Assembly: GCF_000375645.1 (NCBI RefSeq)
Contig: NZ_AQWR01000002.1
Span: 58,392 to 122,391, forward strand
Direction: 5' to 3'
DNA: 64,000 nt
Origin: Porphyromonas bennonis DSM 23058 = JCM 16335
GTDB lineage: Bacteria; Bacteroidota; Bacteroidia; Bacteroidales; Porphyromonadaceae
The notes below the pieces were generated by a model. That model did no database searches and was not told the origin of the DNA. It saw only the letters and a list, made by a program, of their open reading frames with translations. Of the stretch, positions 53,026 through 60,367 are shown piece by piece. Made by a program: the position numbers and the translations under genes. Position 1 is the first letter of the stretch. Every line of letters begins with the position of its first letter.

Positions 53026-53595
53026 ATGACCGTAGAGCCTGAGATCACCATAGCCCGAGGGACACCGGAGATGGTGCCGCTGATCGCCAAGTGCGCGATG
53101 GCAGCCATCGAGCGGTACGACTTCGCCGACGATATGGATGATGATCAGAGCGAGCTCTACGACTGGCTGCTGGACATCTGCGGTCGGACGGACACCCTCT
53201 ACTCCTATCGCAATACTCTGGTGGCTAAGATCGATGATGAGGTAGTGGGCTGCCTCATCTCTTACCCCGGCGACGACTACGAGGCTAAGCGAGCCTTCAC
53301 CTTTGCCGCTCTGGATGGAGCGGGACCGAGTGACACTGAAACCGGCCCGGGAGAGTACTACCTCGATACGCTGGCCCTCCTCCCTGCCGCCCGCGGACAC
53401 CGCATAGGACTGAGGCTCATGGAGAGCGTCATTGACTATGCGACGAGAGAGCTGGGGTACGATCGCTTCACTCTGCTTGTAGACGAGGATAAGCCTCGAC
53501 TGGAATTCTACTATACTATGCTTGACTTTCGGCGAGACGAGAGAGTGTACTTCATGGGACACCCCTACTATAGGATGGTCCGATCTCAGAAGTGA
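53026..53595 (+). CDS. GNAT-family N-acetyltransferase
   Basis: The 189-residue protein has the GNAT fold: ITIARGTPEMVPLIAKCAMA at the start, a central strand YYLDTLALLPAARGHRIGLR where the acetyl-CoA pyrophosphate-binding loop lies (RGHRIG, fitting Q/RxxGxG/A), and FTLLVDEDKPRLEFYYTMLDF near the end. The acceptor substrate is unknown. It ends at a bidirectional terminator shared with the opposing OMP gene. Confidence 0.9.
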   Translation: MTVEPEITIARGTPEMVPLIAKCAMAAIERYDFADDMDDDQSELYDWLLDICGRTDTLYSYRNTLVAKIDDEVVGCLISYPGDDYEAKRAFTFAALDGAGPSDTETGPGEYYLDTLALLPAARGHRIGLRLMESVIDYATRELGYDRFTLLVDEDKPRLEFYYTMLDFRRDERVYFMGHPYYRMVRSQK

Positions 53596-53607
53596 TGCAA
53601 TAGGCAC

Positions 53608-53648
53608 AAAAAGAGTGGGACGGAGTTTGAGCTCCGCCCCACTCTTTT
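53608..53648. terminator. bidirectional terminator between the GNAT and OMP genes
   Basis: AAAAGAGTGGG (53609-53619) pairs with CCCACTCTTTT, with an inner CGGAG/CTCCG stem. A- and T-runs on both sides serve both convergent genes. Confidence 0.92.
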
Positions 53649-53662
53649 GTCTATAATATACT

Positions 53663-56227
53663 TTAGTATCTGTAAGAGAGGGAGAGAAGAAGAGACCTAC
53701 CTCGGAGAGGCACTTCAGAAGCAAAGTCATTGATCCCCCCGTAATACACCTGTCGGAAAAGCGTAGTATTAAGTAGATTCTTCCCCTCCAGCCGTAGTCT
53801 CACCTTATCGGAGAGGTCATGCTGAAGCACAGCATCCAAAAATCGGTAACGAGACCTCTGACCCTCAGCAATCTCCATCACACCTCCTTCATAGCTCAGG
53901 GTCGCCTCCCAAGTCTCCATCGGGAAGAGATAGAGGGAAGTCCCATAGCTGAGCCGGTGGAGAGGCGCGCTACTCTTCTCTCCCCCACGCTTCGAAGTAG
54001 ATAGACCGACGTTAGCGAGGAGATTTCCCCACTTGGACAACCTTTGCTCCAGGCTGAGTGATAGATCCGAGAAGGTCATCGGGACCTTATAGACCACCTG
54101 ATTTTGCAGGAAAGGGCGAGAGGAGTGCGTTACGTCTACCTTTCCCTTGAGTACAGTGCCCGTCGAGACAAAGCTCTTGCTTAGAGAGAAGCCGGCATAG
54201 AGTCGATCAGCCTGATAATCCATAGGCTTCACACCATAGACAAGTCGTCCATCGACTGCCCGGAGAGTGGCTAGCCGGTCGCCACCGGAGCGCTGTGCCA
54301 TCAGCGTCCCATTCATAAATACCATATGGAGTAGGTTGCGATACGCCCCGGTCAGAGTGACGTGCATGGTGTGATACCGCTCAGGAGTATCAGCATAGGT
54401 ATAGTAGCTCCTATACCCTCTTCGCAAGAGCTGACCAGGCATATAAGCCGGCGCCCGAAGCCCTCTATTGCCCTCTCCTGATAGGCGGATGGTGGTACGA
54501 TCACTGGGTGCGTAACTGATAGAGAAGTGCGGGAGTAGAGACCCAGTCCTCTTATCCGTCTCTTGGGAGCCATAGGCAGTGAGACCGACAGGTAAAGTGA
54601 GTCTCATCACCACCTGATCCCCCGGCAGACGATACAATAGCTCCGGGGACAGCTCAAGAGTCCCCAGCCGGTACCGACCCTCCGCATCTCCGACAGCATA
54701 GCGATGGCCCTCCATATTACCTGTGAGAGTCAGGTAAAGCATAAGGTCCCCGACAGACTTCGTGGTAGACATCACACTATGCAGAAGCGTCCTGTGATGA
54801 AGAAACAGCTCTGAGGGATCATCTGCCACGTCAAGCCCCTCCTCTATGCGCTGATAGTCGGCATAGAGAGAGCCACGGATCATCAGATCCCCGAGGGGAA
54901 AGATCGACCTCAGATCGTTCTTCACCGCCAGGTCGCTCAGGCTTCGACTCTCTCGTAAGTCTGCTGTAGTCCCTTTCTCCTCTGTATGGATATCGCTATG
55001 CATCCCCACCTTAGCTAAATCCGCTGAGAGCTTATCCGACAGATAGACGTTGTCGCTATTATGCTCATAATAGAGAGAGGGAGAGAGACGGAAGTAGCGA
55101 CGCTTACCACAGGACTGCTCACGATACTCCCAAGGATCCTCTCCGCCATATCTATTGTCCTCCATACGCCTCCTATGCTGCCGATCGGCGACCCCGGTCG
55201 CACTTACTCGCAAGCTCCGGATAGGGCTAAGGATGAAGAGGTGATTAAGGCTCGCTGCACCACTTTCATTGAAGCGATAGCGCACCAGCGGCAAAGGGAT
55301 GTCAGTGGGGAAGTCTGTGGTCAGAAAGGGGGAGGCAGGAGTGGGTCGGTAGAGGAGATCGTAGACGGTGGGGACACCACCGAAGAGCCGCTCCACATCC
55401 CGTCCGGTGTTATTCCCTCCACCGATCAGCATGCTCTGTGATCTCCGGCGCACTAAGGTAGTGCTGATCTTAGACTCCAGCAGCAGCGGGGCAAGCCCTG
55501 CCCCAACCGAAACCTCGCCAAAGGGTCGCGCCTTATAGTCCTTACTAAGACGAAAATTCATAGCCACATCCTTGCTGTCCGACCTCTTCTTGAGGATCCG
55601 CTCGTGTGTATGACGCTCCATGACGTCGACTCCGGCGATCGCATCGGCAGGGAGATTTTGAGTGGCCAGGTTGTACCGATTCTCCAGTAGGTCCTGCCCC
55701 TCGATATAGAGATGACTGATGGCACGTCCCTGGTACTTGATGTCCCCGCTGTTACCCACCTCCACTCCGGGGAGCTTCCTGAGCACATCCCCGATGGAGC
55801 GATCACTCTTCACCCGGAAGGAGGAGACATCATAGCTTACAGTATCCTTGTATGCAACTACAGGGGGAGCCTTAGCAAAGATCTCGGGGAGCTTGGTAGC
55901 GGTGGGCTCTAGCCGCAGCACCAGCTCGCTACCACATCTCAGTCTATCCCGTCTCACCTCTGCTGACTTATAGCTCATCAGGGTAACGCTTAGCCTGGTC
56001 ACCGACTCACTGATCGTAAGATCAGCCTGTCCCTGATCGCCCGTGATAGCATAGCCTACGAGAGCATCCCCCTCGTCATATAGGCGACAGAGTGCACCCG
56101 ACAATGGGGTATCATCCTCTGCTGAGAGGATAGTCACATGTATGGTGCAGGGATCTGCTGTAGCCAGGAGTGGAGGAGTAAGCAATAGGAGGACAAGGAA
56201 GAGCCTGATCCTTATGCGGTACCACAT
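53663..56227 (-). CDS. outer-membrane beta-barrel protein with carboxypeptidase-regulatory-like and plug domains (module 1)
   Basis: ATG 56227 gives 854 residues; a GTG at 56233 is an alternative. A signal peptide (LFLVLLLLTPPLLATAD) is followed by a carboxypeptidase-regulatory-like beta domain (about residues 27-110), a TonB-receptor-like plug (about 115-230; DVLRKLPGVEVGNSGDIKYQ, LYIEGQDLLE) and a long barrel ending LLLSLSYRY. It lies 2 bp after a GLPGLI gene, the same arrangement as the pair at 60.4-63.8 kb. Family knowledge places these in the outer membrane; cargo is unknown and no TonB box is obvious. Confidence 0.88.
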   Translation of the reverse strand: MWYRIRIRLFLVLLLLTPPLLATADPCTIHVTILSAEDDTPLSGALCRLYDEGDALVGYAITGDQGQADLTISESVTRLSVTLMSYKSAEVRRDRLRCGSELVLRLEPTATKLPEIFAKAPPVVAYKDTVSYDVSSFRVKSDRSIGDVLRKLPGVEVGNSGDIKYQGRAISHLYIEGQDLLENRYNLATQNLPADAIAGVDVMERHTHERILKKRSDSKDVAMNFRLSKDYKARPFGEVSVGAGLAPLLLESKISTTLVRRRSQSMLIGGGNNTGRDVERLFGGVPTVYDLLYRPTPASPFLTTDFPTDIPLPLVRYRFNESGAASLNHLFILSPIRSLRVSATGVADRQHRRRMEDNRYGGEDPWEYREQSCGKRRYFRLSPSLYYEHNSDNVYLSDKLSADLAKVGMHSDIHTEEKGTTADLRESRSLSDLAVKNDLRSIFPLGDLMIRGSLYADYQRIEEGLDVADDPSELFLHHRTLLHSVMSTTKSVGDLMLYLTLTGNMEGHRYAVGDAEGRYRLGTLELSPELLYRLPGDQVVMRLTLPVGLTAYGSQETDKRTGSLLPHFSISYAPSDRTTIRLSGEGNRGLRAPAYMPGQLLRRGYRSYYTYADTPERYHTMHVTLTGAYRNLLHMVFMNGTLMAQRSGGDRLATLRAVDGRLVYGVKPMDYQADRLYAGFSLSKSFVSTGTVLKGKVDVTHSSRPFLQNQVVYKVPMTFSDLSLSLEQRLSKWGNLLANVGLSTSKRGGEKSSAPLHRLSYGTSLYLFPMETWEATLSYEGGVMEIAEGQRSRYRFLDAVLQHDLSDKVRLRLEGKNLLNTTLFRQVYYGGINDFASEVPLRGRSLLLSLSYRY

Positions 56228-56229
56228 AG

Positions 56230-57111
56230 TCACTCCAGCTCTATGGGGTTGAAGGGAAGTGGCTTAATGCTCTTGAGCGTCTCCTCGGGGATCGTGACGC
56301 CCCTCATGCTCATCAGTCCGCGAGCGGGATCGGCACAGTAATTCCTATGCATCTGCATAATGTGTCCCCGTGTCTCCTCCGGATAGTCCGTTCGGCGGTA
56401 GACGGGGATCGGATCCTCCTCCGGGACCGCAGAGAGCGACCCGAGAGTAAAGGAGTACTGACCTGCCGTGTCATAAAGGCAGAAGATCAGACCCGGCAGA
56501 CCTGTAAACTTATAGGGACCATCCGGGATCGGAACTTCGGGGGCATACCAGGCCACATAATCTCTCCCGCGGAAGTGCGTCAGCGCCCTCTTACACTGCA
56601 CACCCGCCACGATCGTATCTCCGGGGGTCATAGACCACTCCATCTGGGGAAGGGATTCCTCGTAAGCATACTCTTTCAGCCCGGTCGATGACACCACGAA
56701 GCAACTATCGGCACCGCGTAAGACTCTGTCCATAAAAGCCTCCTGATGCATCACCGACATTAGGGGTACCAGCAGGTCACTCTCCTTGCGCTTGGCTCGG
56801 GCATAGCTATCATTGATGGAGTCCGCTTGGTACGAGAAATAATCCATAAACATACTATATCTCTCACCCACAAAGAGGACAGTCCAGCCGACCTCATGCT
56901 TATAGGGATTACCGGGATCCTTCTGGTGCTGATACTCGTACAGTGCCCGGTATTGTGCCTGGTCGTAGATCTGCTTTGGACTCTCAGCAGCCAATTTATC
57001 TCCAAAAGCTCCGGCTACATCCTTAGGGTCTACCACCTGAGCCGACAGGGTTCCTGCGATGCTGAGCGATGCCACAGCCATCACACATAAATATCGATAT
57101 AACCTATGCAT
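56230..57111 (-). CDS. GLPGLI family protein (module 1)
   Basis: The 293-residue protein has a signal peptide ending GTLSAQ-V and the eponymous motif in FTGLPGLIFCLYDTAGQYSF. WSMTPGDTIVAGVQCKRALT and GRDYVAWYAPEVPIPDGPYK are typical of the family, which was defined from Porphyromonas paralogues and has no known function. The stop lies 2 bp before the OMP start. Upstream, only a leaky-looking hairpin separates it from a small secreted peptide gene. Confidence 0.93.
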   Translation of the reverse strand: MHRLYRYLCVMAVASLSIAGTLSAQVVDPKDVAGAFGDKLAAESPKQIYDQAQYRALYEYQHQKDPGNPYKHEVGWTVLFVGERYSMFMDYFSYQADSINDSYARAKRKESDLLVPLMSVMHQEAFMDRVLRGADSCFVVSSTGLKEYAYEESLPQMEWSMTPGDTIVAGVQCKRALTHFRGRDYVAWYAPEVPIPDGPYKFTGLPGLIFCLYDTAGQYSFTLGSLSAVPEEDPIPVYRRTDYPEETRGHIMQMHRNYCADPARGLMSMRGVTIPEETLKSIKPLPFNPIELE

Positions 57112-57140
57112 TGTTTTTTCACTACATAAATATTAGATGT

Positions 57141-57200
57141 AAAAAGAGGTCACGATACAAAGAAGTAGTCTAAAACTATTTAACCTCACATCGTGACCTC
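57141..57200 (-). terminator. hairpin terminator after the small secreted peptide gene
   Basis: Arms GAGGTCACGAT (57146-57156) and ATCGTGACCTC (57190-57200) enclose 33 bp. On the minus strand the hairpin runs into TTTTT. No strong promoter is seen between it and the GLPGLI start 34 bp on, so read-through is likely to supply the downstream genes. Confidence 0.8.
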
Positions 57201-57241
57201 ATGGGGTAAGCTTGAAAAGAGTCTAATGATTAACTACGCAT

Positions 57242-57433
57242 TCACGGACAAACCGCTTCATCGACAGCTAGAACATCATTCAACATCTCTTCAGCGCTGG
57301 AGTAGTCATCACTTTCCACAGTGATGGTCTTTCCGCATGAGGTGTTAACAGTTACTTGATGTGCAAAAGCACTTACTCCGCTGATAGCAAACAGCCCTAA
57401 GACTGTAGCGGCAAAAGAGAATAGTCTCTTCAT
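57242..57433 (-). CDS. small secreted protein with two cysteines, unknown
   Basis: The 63-residue product has a clear signal peptide ending SAFA-H. The predicted mature part is about 39 residues, acidic, with one Cys near its start (NTSCGKTITV) and one next to the C-terminus (DEAVCP), able to form one disulfide. No family recognised. It has its own consensus promoter and a roughly 118-nt leader, and its terminator is followed by the GLPGLI-OMP pair. A secreted peptide, pilin-like piece or cargo of the module are all possible. Function cannot be assigned. Confidence 0.75.
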   Translation of the reverse strand: MKRLFSFAATVLGLFAISGVSAFAHQVTVNTSCGKTITVESDDYSSAEEMLNDVLAVDEAVCP

Positions 57434-57558
57434 AGTTGTTTTGGTTGTAAAAGTAGTTATGTCGCATCTTTGTATATAATACTGGCGCGCGGCTTGACCA
57501 TGGTAATACTAGTAAACCACGTATACAAGACTTAGTCTAGTAGAAAAGTCCTGTTTTA

Positions 57559-57590
57559 CAAATGTAGCCAAAACATCTGGCAAATACAAA
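57559..57590 (-). promoter_or_regulatory. promoter of the small secreted peptide gene
   Basis: On the minus strand, TTTG (57590-57587), a 20-bp spacer, and TACATTTG (57566-57559), an exact -7 box. Confidence 0.82.
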
Positions 57591-57753
57591 TCCTTTATCC
57601 AGAAGACGATCGCACTTGAGCTCTTTCGTAATCTATCTAATGCCTGTCAAGGGGGATTATCCTCAACCGGACTACCATAGCGCTCTGCCGAGACTGTCCT
57701 GCATCGACTCGACTTATACCGCACCCCCGTACGCCAATACAAAGCAGAAGAAA

Positions 57754-57787
57754 GGGGCGAGGTCTGACAGTTGTCAGGCCTCGCCCC
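57754..57787 (-). terminator. terminator of guaB
   Basis: GGGGCGAGG (57754-57762) pairs with CCTCGCCCC (57779-57787), with inner CTGACA/TGTCAG arms. On the minus strand it is followed by TTTCTTCTGCTTT. It is 42 bp after the guaB stop. Confidence 0.88.
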
Positions 57788-57828
57788 TACTCTATGAGGA
57801 TCATATCTGAGTAACTGGCGGGAGACTA

Positions 57829-59343
57829 TCAGTCCACCTTGGCACTGCTCTTGAGGATCACGTCATGCGCCCCACCCTCGGTGATCGAGGTCTGGGAGAC
57901 GACCGTAACCTTGGAGTGCTTGCGGAGATGCTCCAGTGTAGTCGATCCACAGCTGCACATCGTCGCCTTGATCTTATTGATCGTAGACTCGAGGCTGTCC
58001 TTCATCTCTCCGGCGTAAGGGACGTAGCTGTCGACCCCCTCCTCAAACTTCATCTGACCCAGCACCGGCGCCTTGTCGCCATCATCGTACCGTTGCCAGT
58101 TCTTGGCACGATTGGAGCCCTCACCCCAGTACTCCTTGACGTAATTGCCATTGATCTTGAGGAGACGACCCGGGCTCTCATCGAAGCGAGCGAAGTAGCG
58201 ACCCATCATCAGGAAGTCAGCTCCCATAGCGAGGGCGAGGACCATATGGTAGTCGTGCACGAGGCCGCCGTCGGAGCAGATCGGGATGTACTCTCCCTTC
58301 TCCTCCAGCCACTTGTCTCGGGCAGCAGCCACATCTATGACCGAGGTAGCCTGACCTCGTCCGATACCCTTCTGCTCACGTGTGATGCAGATCGATCCCC
58401 CTCCGATACCGACCTTGATGAAGTCGGCACCTGCAGCGGCGAGGTAATTGAAGCCATCCGCATCGACCACATTACCGGCTCCGATGGGGAGATCGGGGTA
58501 ATTGCTCTTCACCCACTGCAGCGCATCCGCCTGCCACTCCGAGAAGCCGTCCGAGGAGTCGAGGCAGACAACGTCCACACCCGCCTTCACTAAGGCCGGT
58601 ACCCGCTCCTTGTAGTCGCGGGTATTGATGCCTGCACCGACGAGAAGGGTCTTTGTCTCCTTGTCCGAGAGCTCATTAGGGTTAGCGTGGTGGCTGTCGT
58701 AGTCCTTGCGGAAGACGAGCGAGCAGAGGTGATCCGACTTATTGATGATTGGAAGGGTATTCAGCTTCGCATCCCAGATAACATCGTTAGCCTCCGAGAG
58801 GGTAATCCCCTCATACCCGGTGGTGAGCTTATCGAATGGGGTCATCATGTCCCTCACCTTGGTATCGAAGGGCGTCACCCCGATGCGGTAGTCCCGTGTG
58901 GTGAGCATACCGAGGAGCTTGCCATTGGGCTTGCCGTCATCGGTCACTGCGATGGTGGAGTGCCCGGTCCGCTTGATCAGGTCGAGCGCATCCTGCAGCG
59001 TATGGTCGGGAGTCAGGTTGGAGTCGCTCTGGACAAAGCCGGCCTTAAATTTCTTCACCCTCCGCACCATCTCCGCCTCATCCTCGATGGGCTGAGAGCC
59101 GTAGATGAAAGAGAGCCCCCCGTTCTGCGCCAGAGCGATCGCCAACCGGTCATCTGAGACCGCCTGCATAATCGCCGAGACGAAGGGGATATTGAGGTGA
59201 AGGGAGGGCTCCTCGCCCTTCTTGTGCTTCACGAGAGGAGTCCGGAGACAGATGTTATCCGGGGTGCAGTCGCGTGTAGTAAGTCCGGGGATAAGGAGAT
59301 ACTCACCGAAGGTATGGGAGATTTCGCTGGTAATGATGGCCAT
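57829..59343 (-). CDS. guaB: IMP dehydrogenase
   Basis: The 504-residue protein is an IMPDH with two CBS domains inserted at about residues 100-225 ([30 protein letters not shown]). The barrel has [20 protein letters not shown], the catalytic loop [11 protein letters not shown] (Cys), [12 protein letters not shown] and [11 protein letters not shown]. It turns IMP to XMP, the first committed step to GMP. The phosphate-site stretch GGGS..T and the NAD site fit IMPDH better than GMP reductase. A TACCTTTG box lies 50 bp upstream, and its own terminator follows. Confidence 0.95.
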   Translation of the reverse strand: MAIITSEISHTFGEYLLIPGLTTRDCTPDNICLRTPLVKHKKGEEPSLHLNIPFVSAIMQAVSDDRLAIALAQNGGLSFIYGSQPIEDEAEMVRRVKKFKAGFVQSDSNLTPDHTLQDALDLIKRTGHSTIAVTDDGKPNGKLLGMLTTRDYRIGVTPFDTKVRDMMTPFDKLTTGYEGITLSEANDVIWDAKLNTLPIINKSDHLCSLVFRKDYDSHHANPNELSDKETKTLLVGAGINTRDYKERVPALVKAGVDVVCLDSSDGFSEWQADALQWVKSNYPDLPIGAGNVVDADGFNYLAAAGADFIKVGIGGGSICITREQKGIGRGQATSVIDVAAARDKWLEEKGEYIPICSDGGLVHDYHMVLALAMGADFLMMGRYFARFDESPGRLLKINGNYVKEYWGEGSNRAKNWQRYDDGDKAPVLGQMKFEEGVDSYVPYAGEMKDSLESTINKIKATMCSCGSTTLEHLRKHSKVTVVSQTSITEGGAHDVILKSSAKVD

Positions 59344-59393
59344 GATAGTCTATGCTATGTATTCTTTGTCGTCCAACGGATATAGATCCTGCA

Positions 59394-59401
59394 CAAAGGT
59401 A
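59394..59401 (-). promoter_or_regulatory. -7 box of the guaB promoter
   Basis: Minus-strand TACCTTTG. No good -33 element. It lies in the 78-bp gap after the FNT gene. Confidence 0.65.
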
Positions 59402-59421
59402 CCCCTTTTCCATTTATTATC

Positions 59422-60204
59422 TCACCTCCGGCTCCTGCCGTAGATCCAGCCGTAGAGCGCACCGACGAAGAGGGCACCGCCGACGATGTTGCCGAGAGTG
59501 ACGGGGAGAAGGTTGTCGAGGAGGAGCTGAGACAGGCTCACCTCAGCGCCATACATCATGCCGGTGGGTATGTAGTACATATTGGCAATAGAGTGCTCGA
59601 AGCCCATCACCACAAAGGCCATCACCGGACACCAGAGCCCCATCATCTTACCGGACATCGTATCCGCCGCCGTCGCCAGCCAGATAGCGAGGCAGACGAA
59701 CCAATTGGCTCCCACGCCACGGACGAAGGCTTCACCCCAGGAGAGCGAGGCCTTTGTCTCCGCAGTGGAGCGGATAAAGGTGCCATAGGCCTCAGGCTCC
59801 ATCAGTCCTGTGAGGTAGACGAGGAAGTAGTCCCAGAAGAGTGCGCCGAGGAAGTTGGCACACCAGACCACTCCCCAGCCGAGCAGTACACGCCCCCACC
59901 GTACTTTACCCTGCATTGCCGCCGGTACCAAGACGGCACAGTTCCCGGTAAAGAGCTCCGCCCCCGCAATGACGACGAGGATGATACCGAGGGGGAAGAA
60001 GAAGCCGCTCAGAAGCTTAGGCAGCACCGGATTGCCTGCTGCAGCAGCGCCGAAGCCACCGCCTGCCAGGGTCGCCAGAGTGCCTCCCATGGCGATATAG
60101 ACGCCGGCGAGAAAGCCGAGGAGGATCATATTAGTAAGAGAGAGCGAGGTCTTTGCCTCTGCCGTCGCGTAGGTTGATGCGACGATCTCTGCGGGAGATT
60201 TCAT
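59422..60204 (-). CDS. formate/nitrite transporter (FNT) family channel
   Basis: ATG 60204 (MKSPAEIVASTYATAEAK) gives 260 residues; a longer in-frame start at 60339 would cross the promoter. Six helices are seen, with the FNT motifs GAELFTGNC, ANWFVCLAIW and GFEHSIANMY (with the central gating His). Relatives carry formate, nitrite or hydrosulfide. No pyruvate formate lyase or nitrite gene is nearby, so the substrate is unknown. A TAAGTTTG box lies 33 bp upstream. Confidence 0.94.
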   Translation of the reverse strand: MKSPAEIVASTYATAEAKTSLSLTNMILLGFLAGVYIAMGGTLATLAGGGFGAAAAGNPVLPKLLSGFFFPLGIILVVIAGAELFTGNCAVLVPAAMQGKVRWGRVLLGWGVVWCANFLGALFWDYFLVYLTGLMEPEAYGTFIRSTAETKASLSWGEAFVRGVGANWFVCLAIWLATAADTMSGKMMGLWCPVMAFVVMGFEHSIANMYYIPTGMMYGAEVSLSQLLLDNLLPVTLGNIVGGALFVGALYGWIYGRSRR

Positions 60205-60236
60205 TTTAGAGAATGCTATTGTTTGTGATACGTCGG

Positions 60237-60244
60237 CAAACTTA
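60237..60244 (-). promoter_or_regulatory. -7 box of the FNT gene promoter
   Basis: Minus-strand TAAGTTTG, exact to TAnnTTTG, followed by CC. The -33 element is unclear. Confidence 0.65.
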
Positions 60245-60367
60245 GCTCTTTCGTCCGAGACCAGAGAGACAATGAATGATCGGTAAAAAATTGCGGTATC
60301 TCTTCCTGCCGGCACCCGGAATATCATAGTGCTCCCCACACGGCTCCATTACTTCACGGTGACGCTC

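Noticed and set aside
57616..57810. 64-codon frame on + between the small peptide gene and guaB
   Set aside because: It runs through the guaB terminator hairpin, has no promoter or motif, and its composition is not protein-like.
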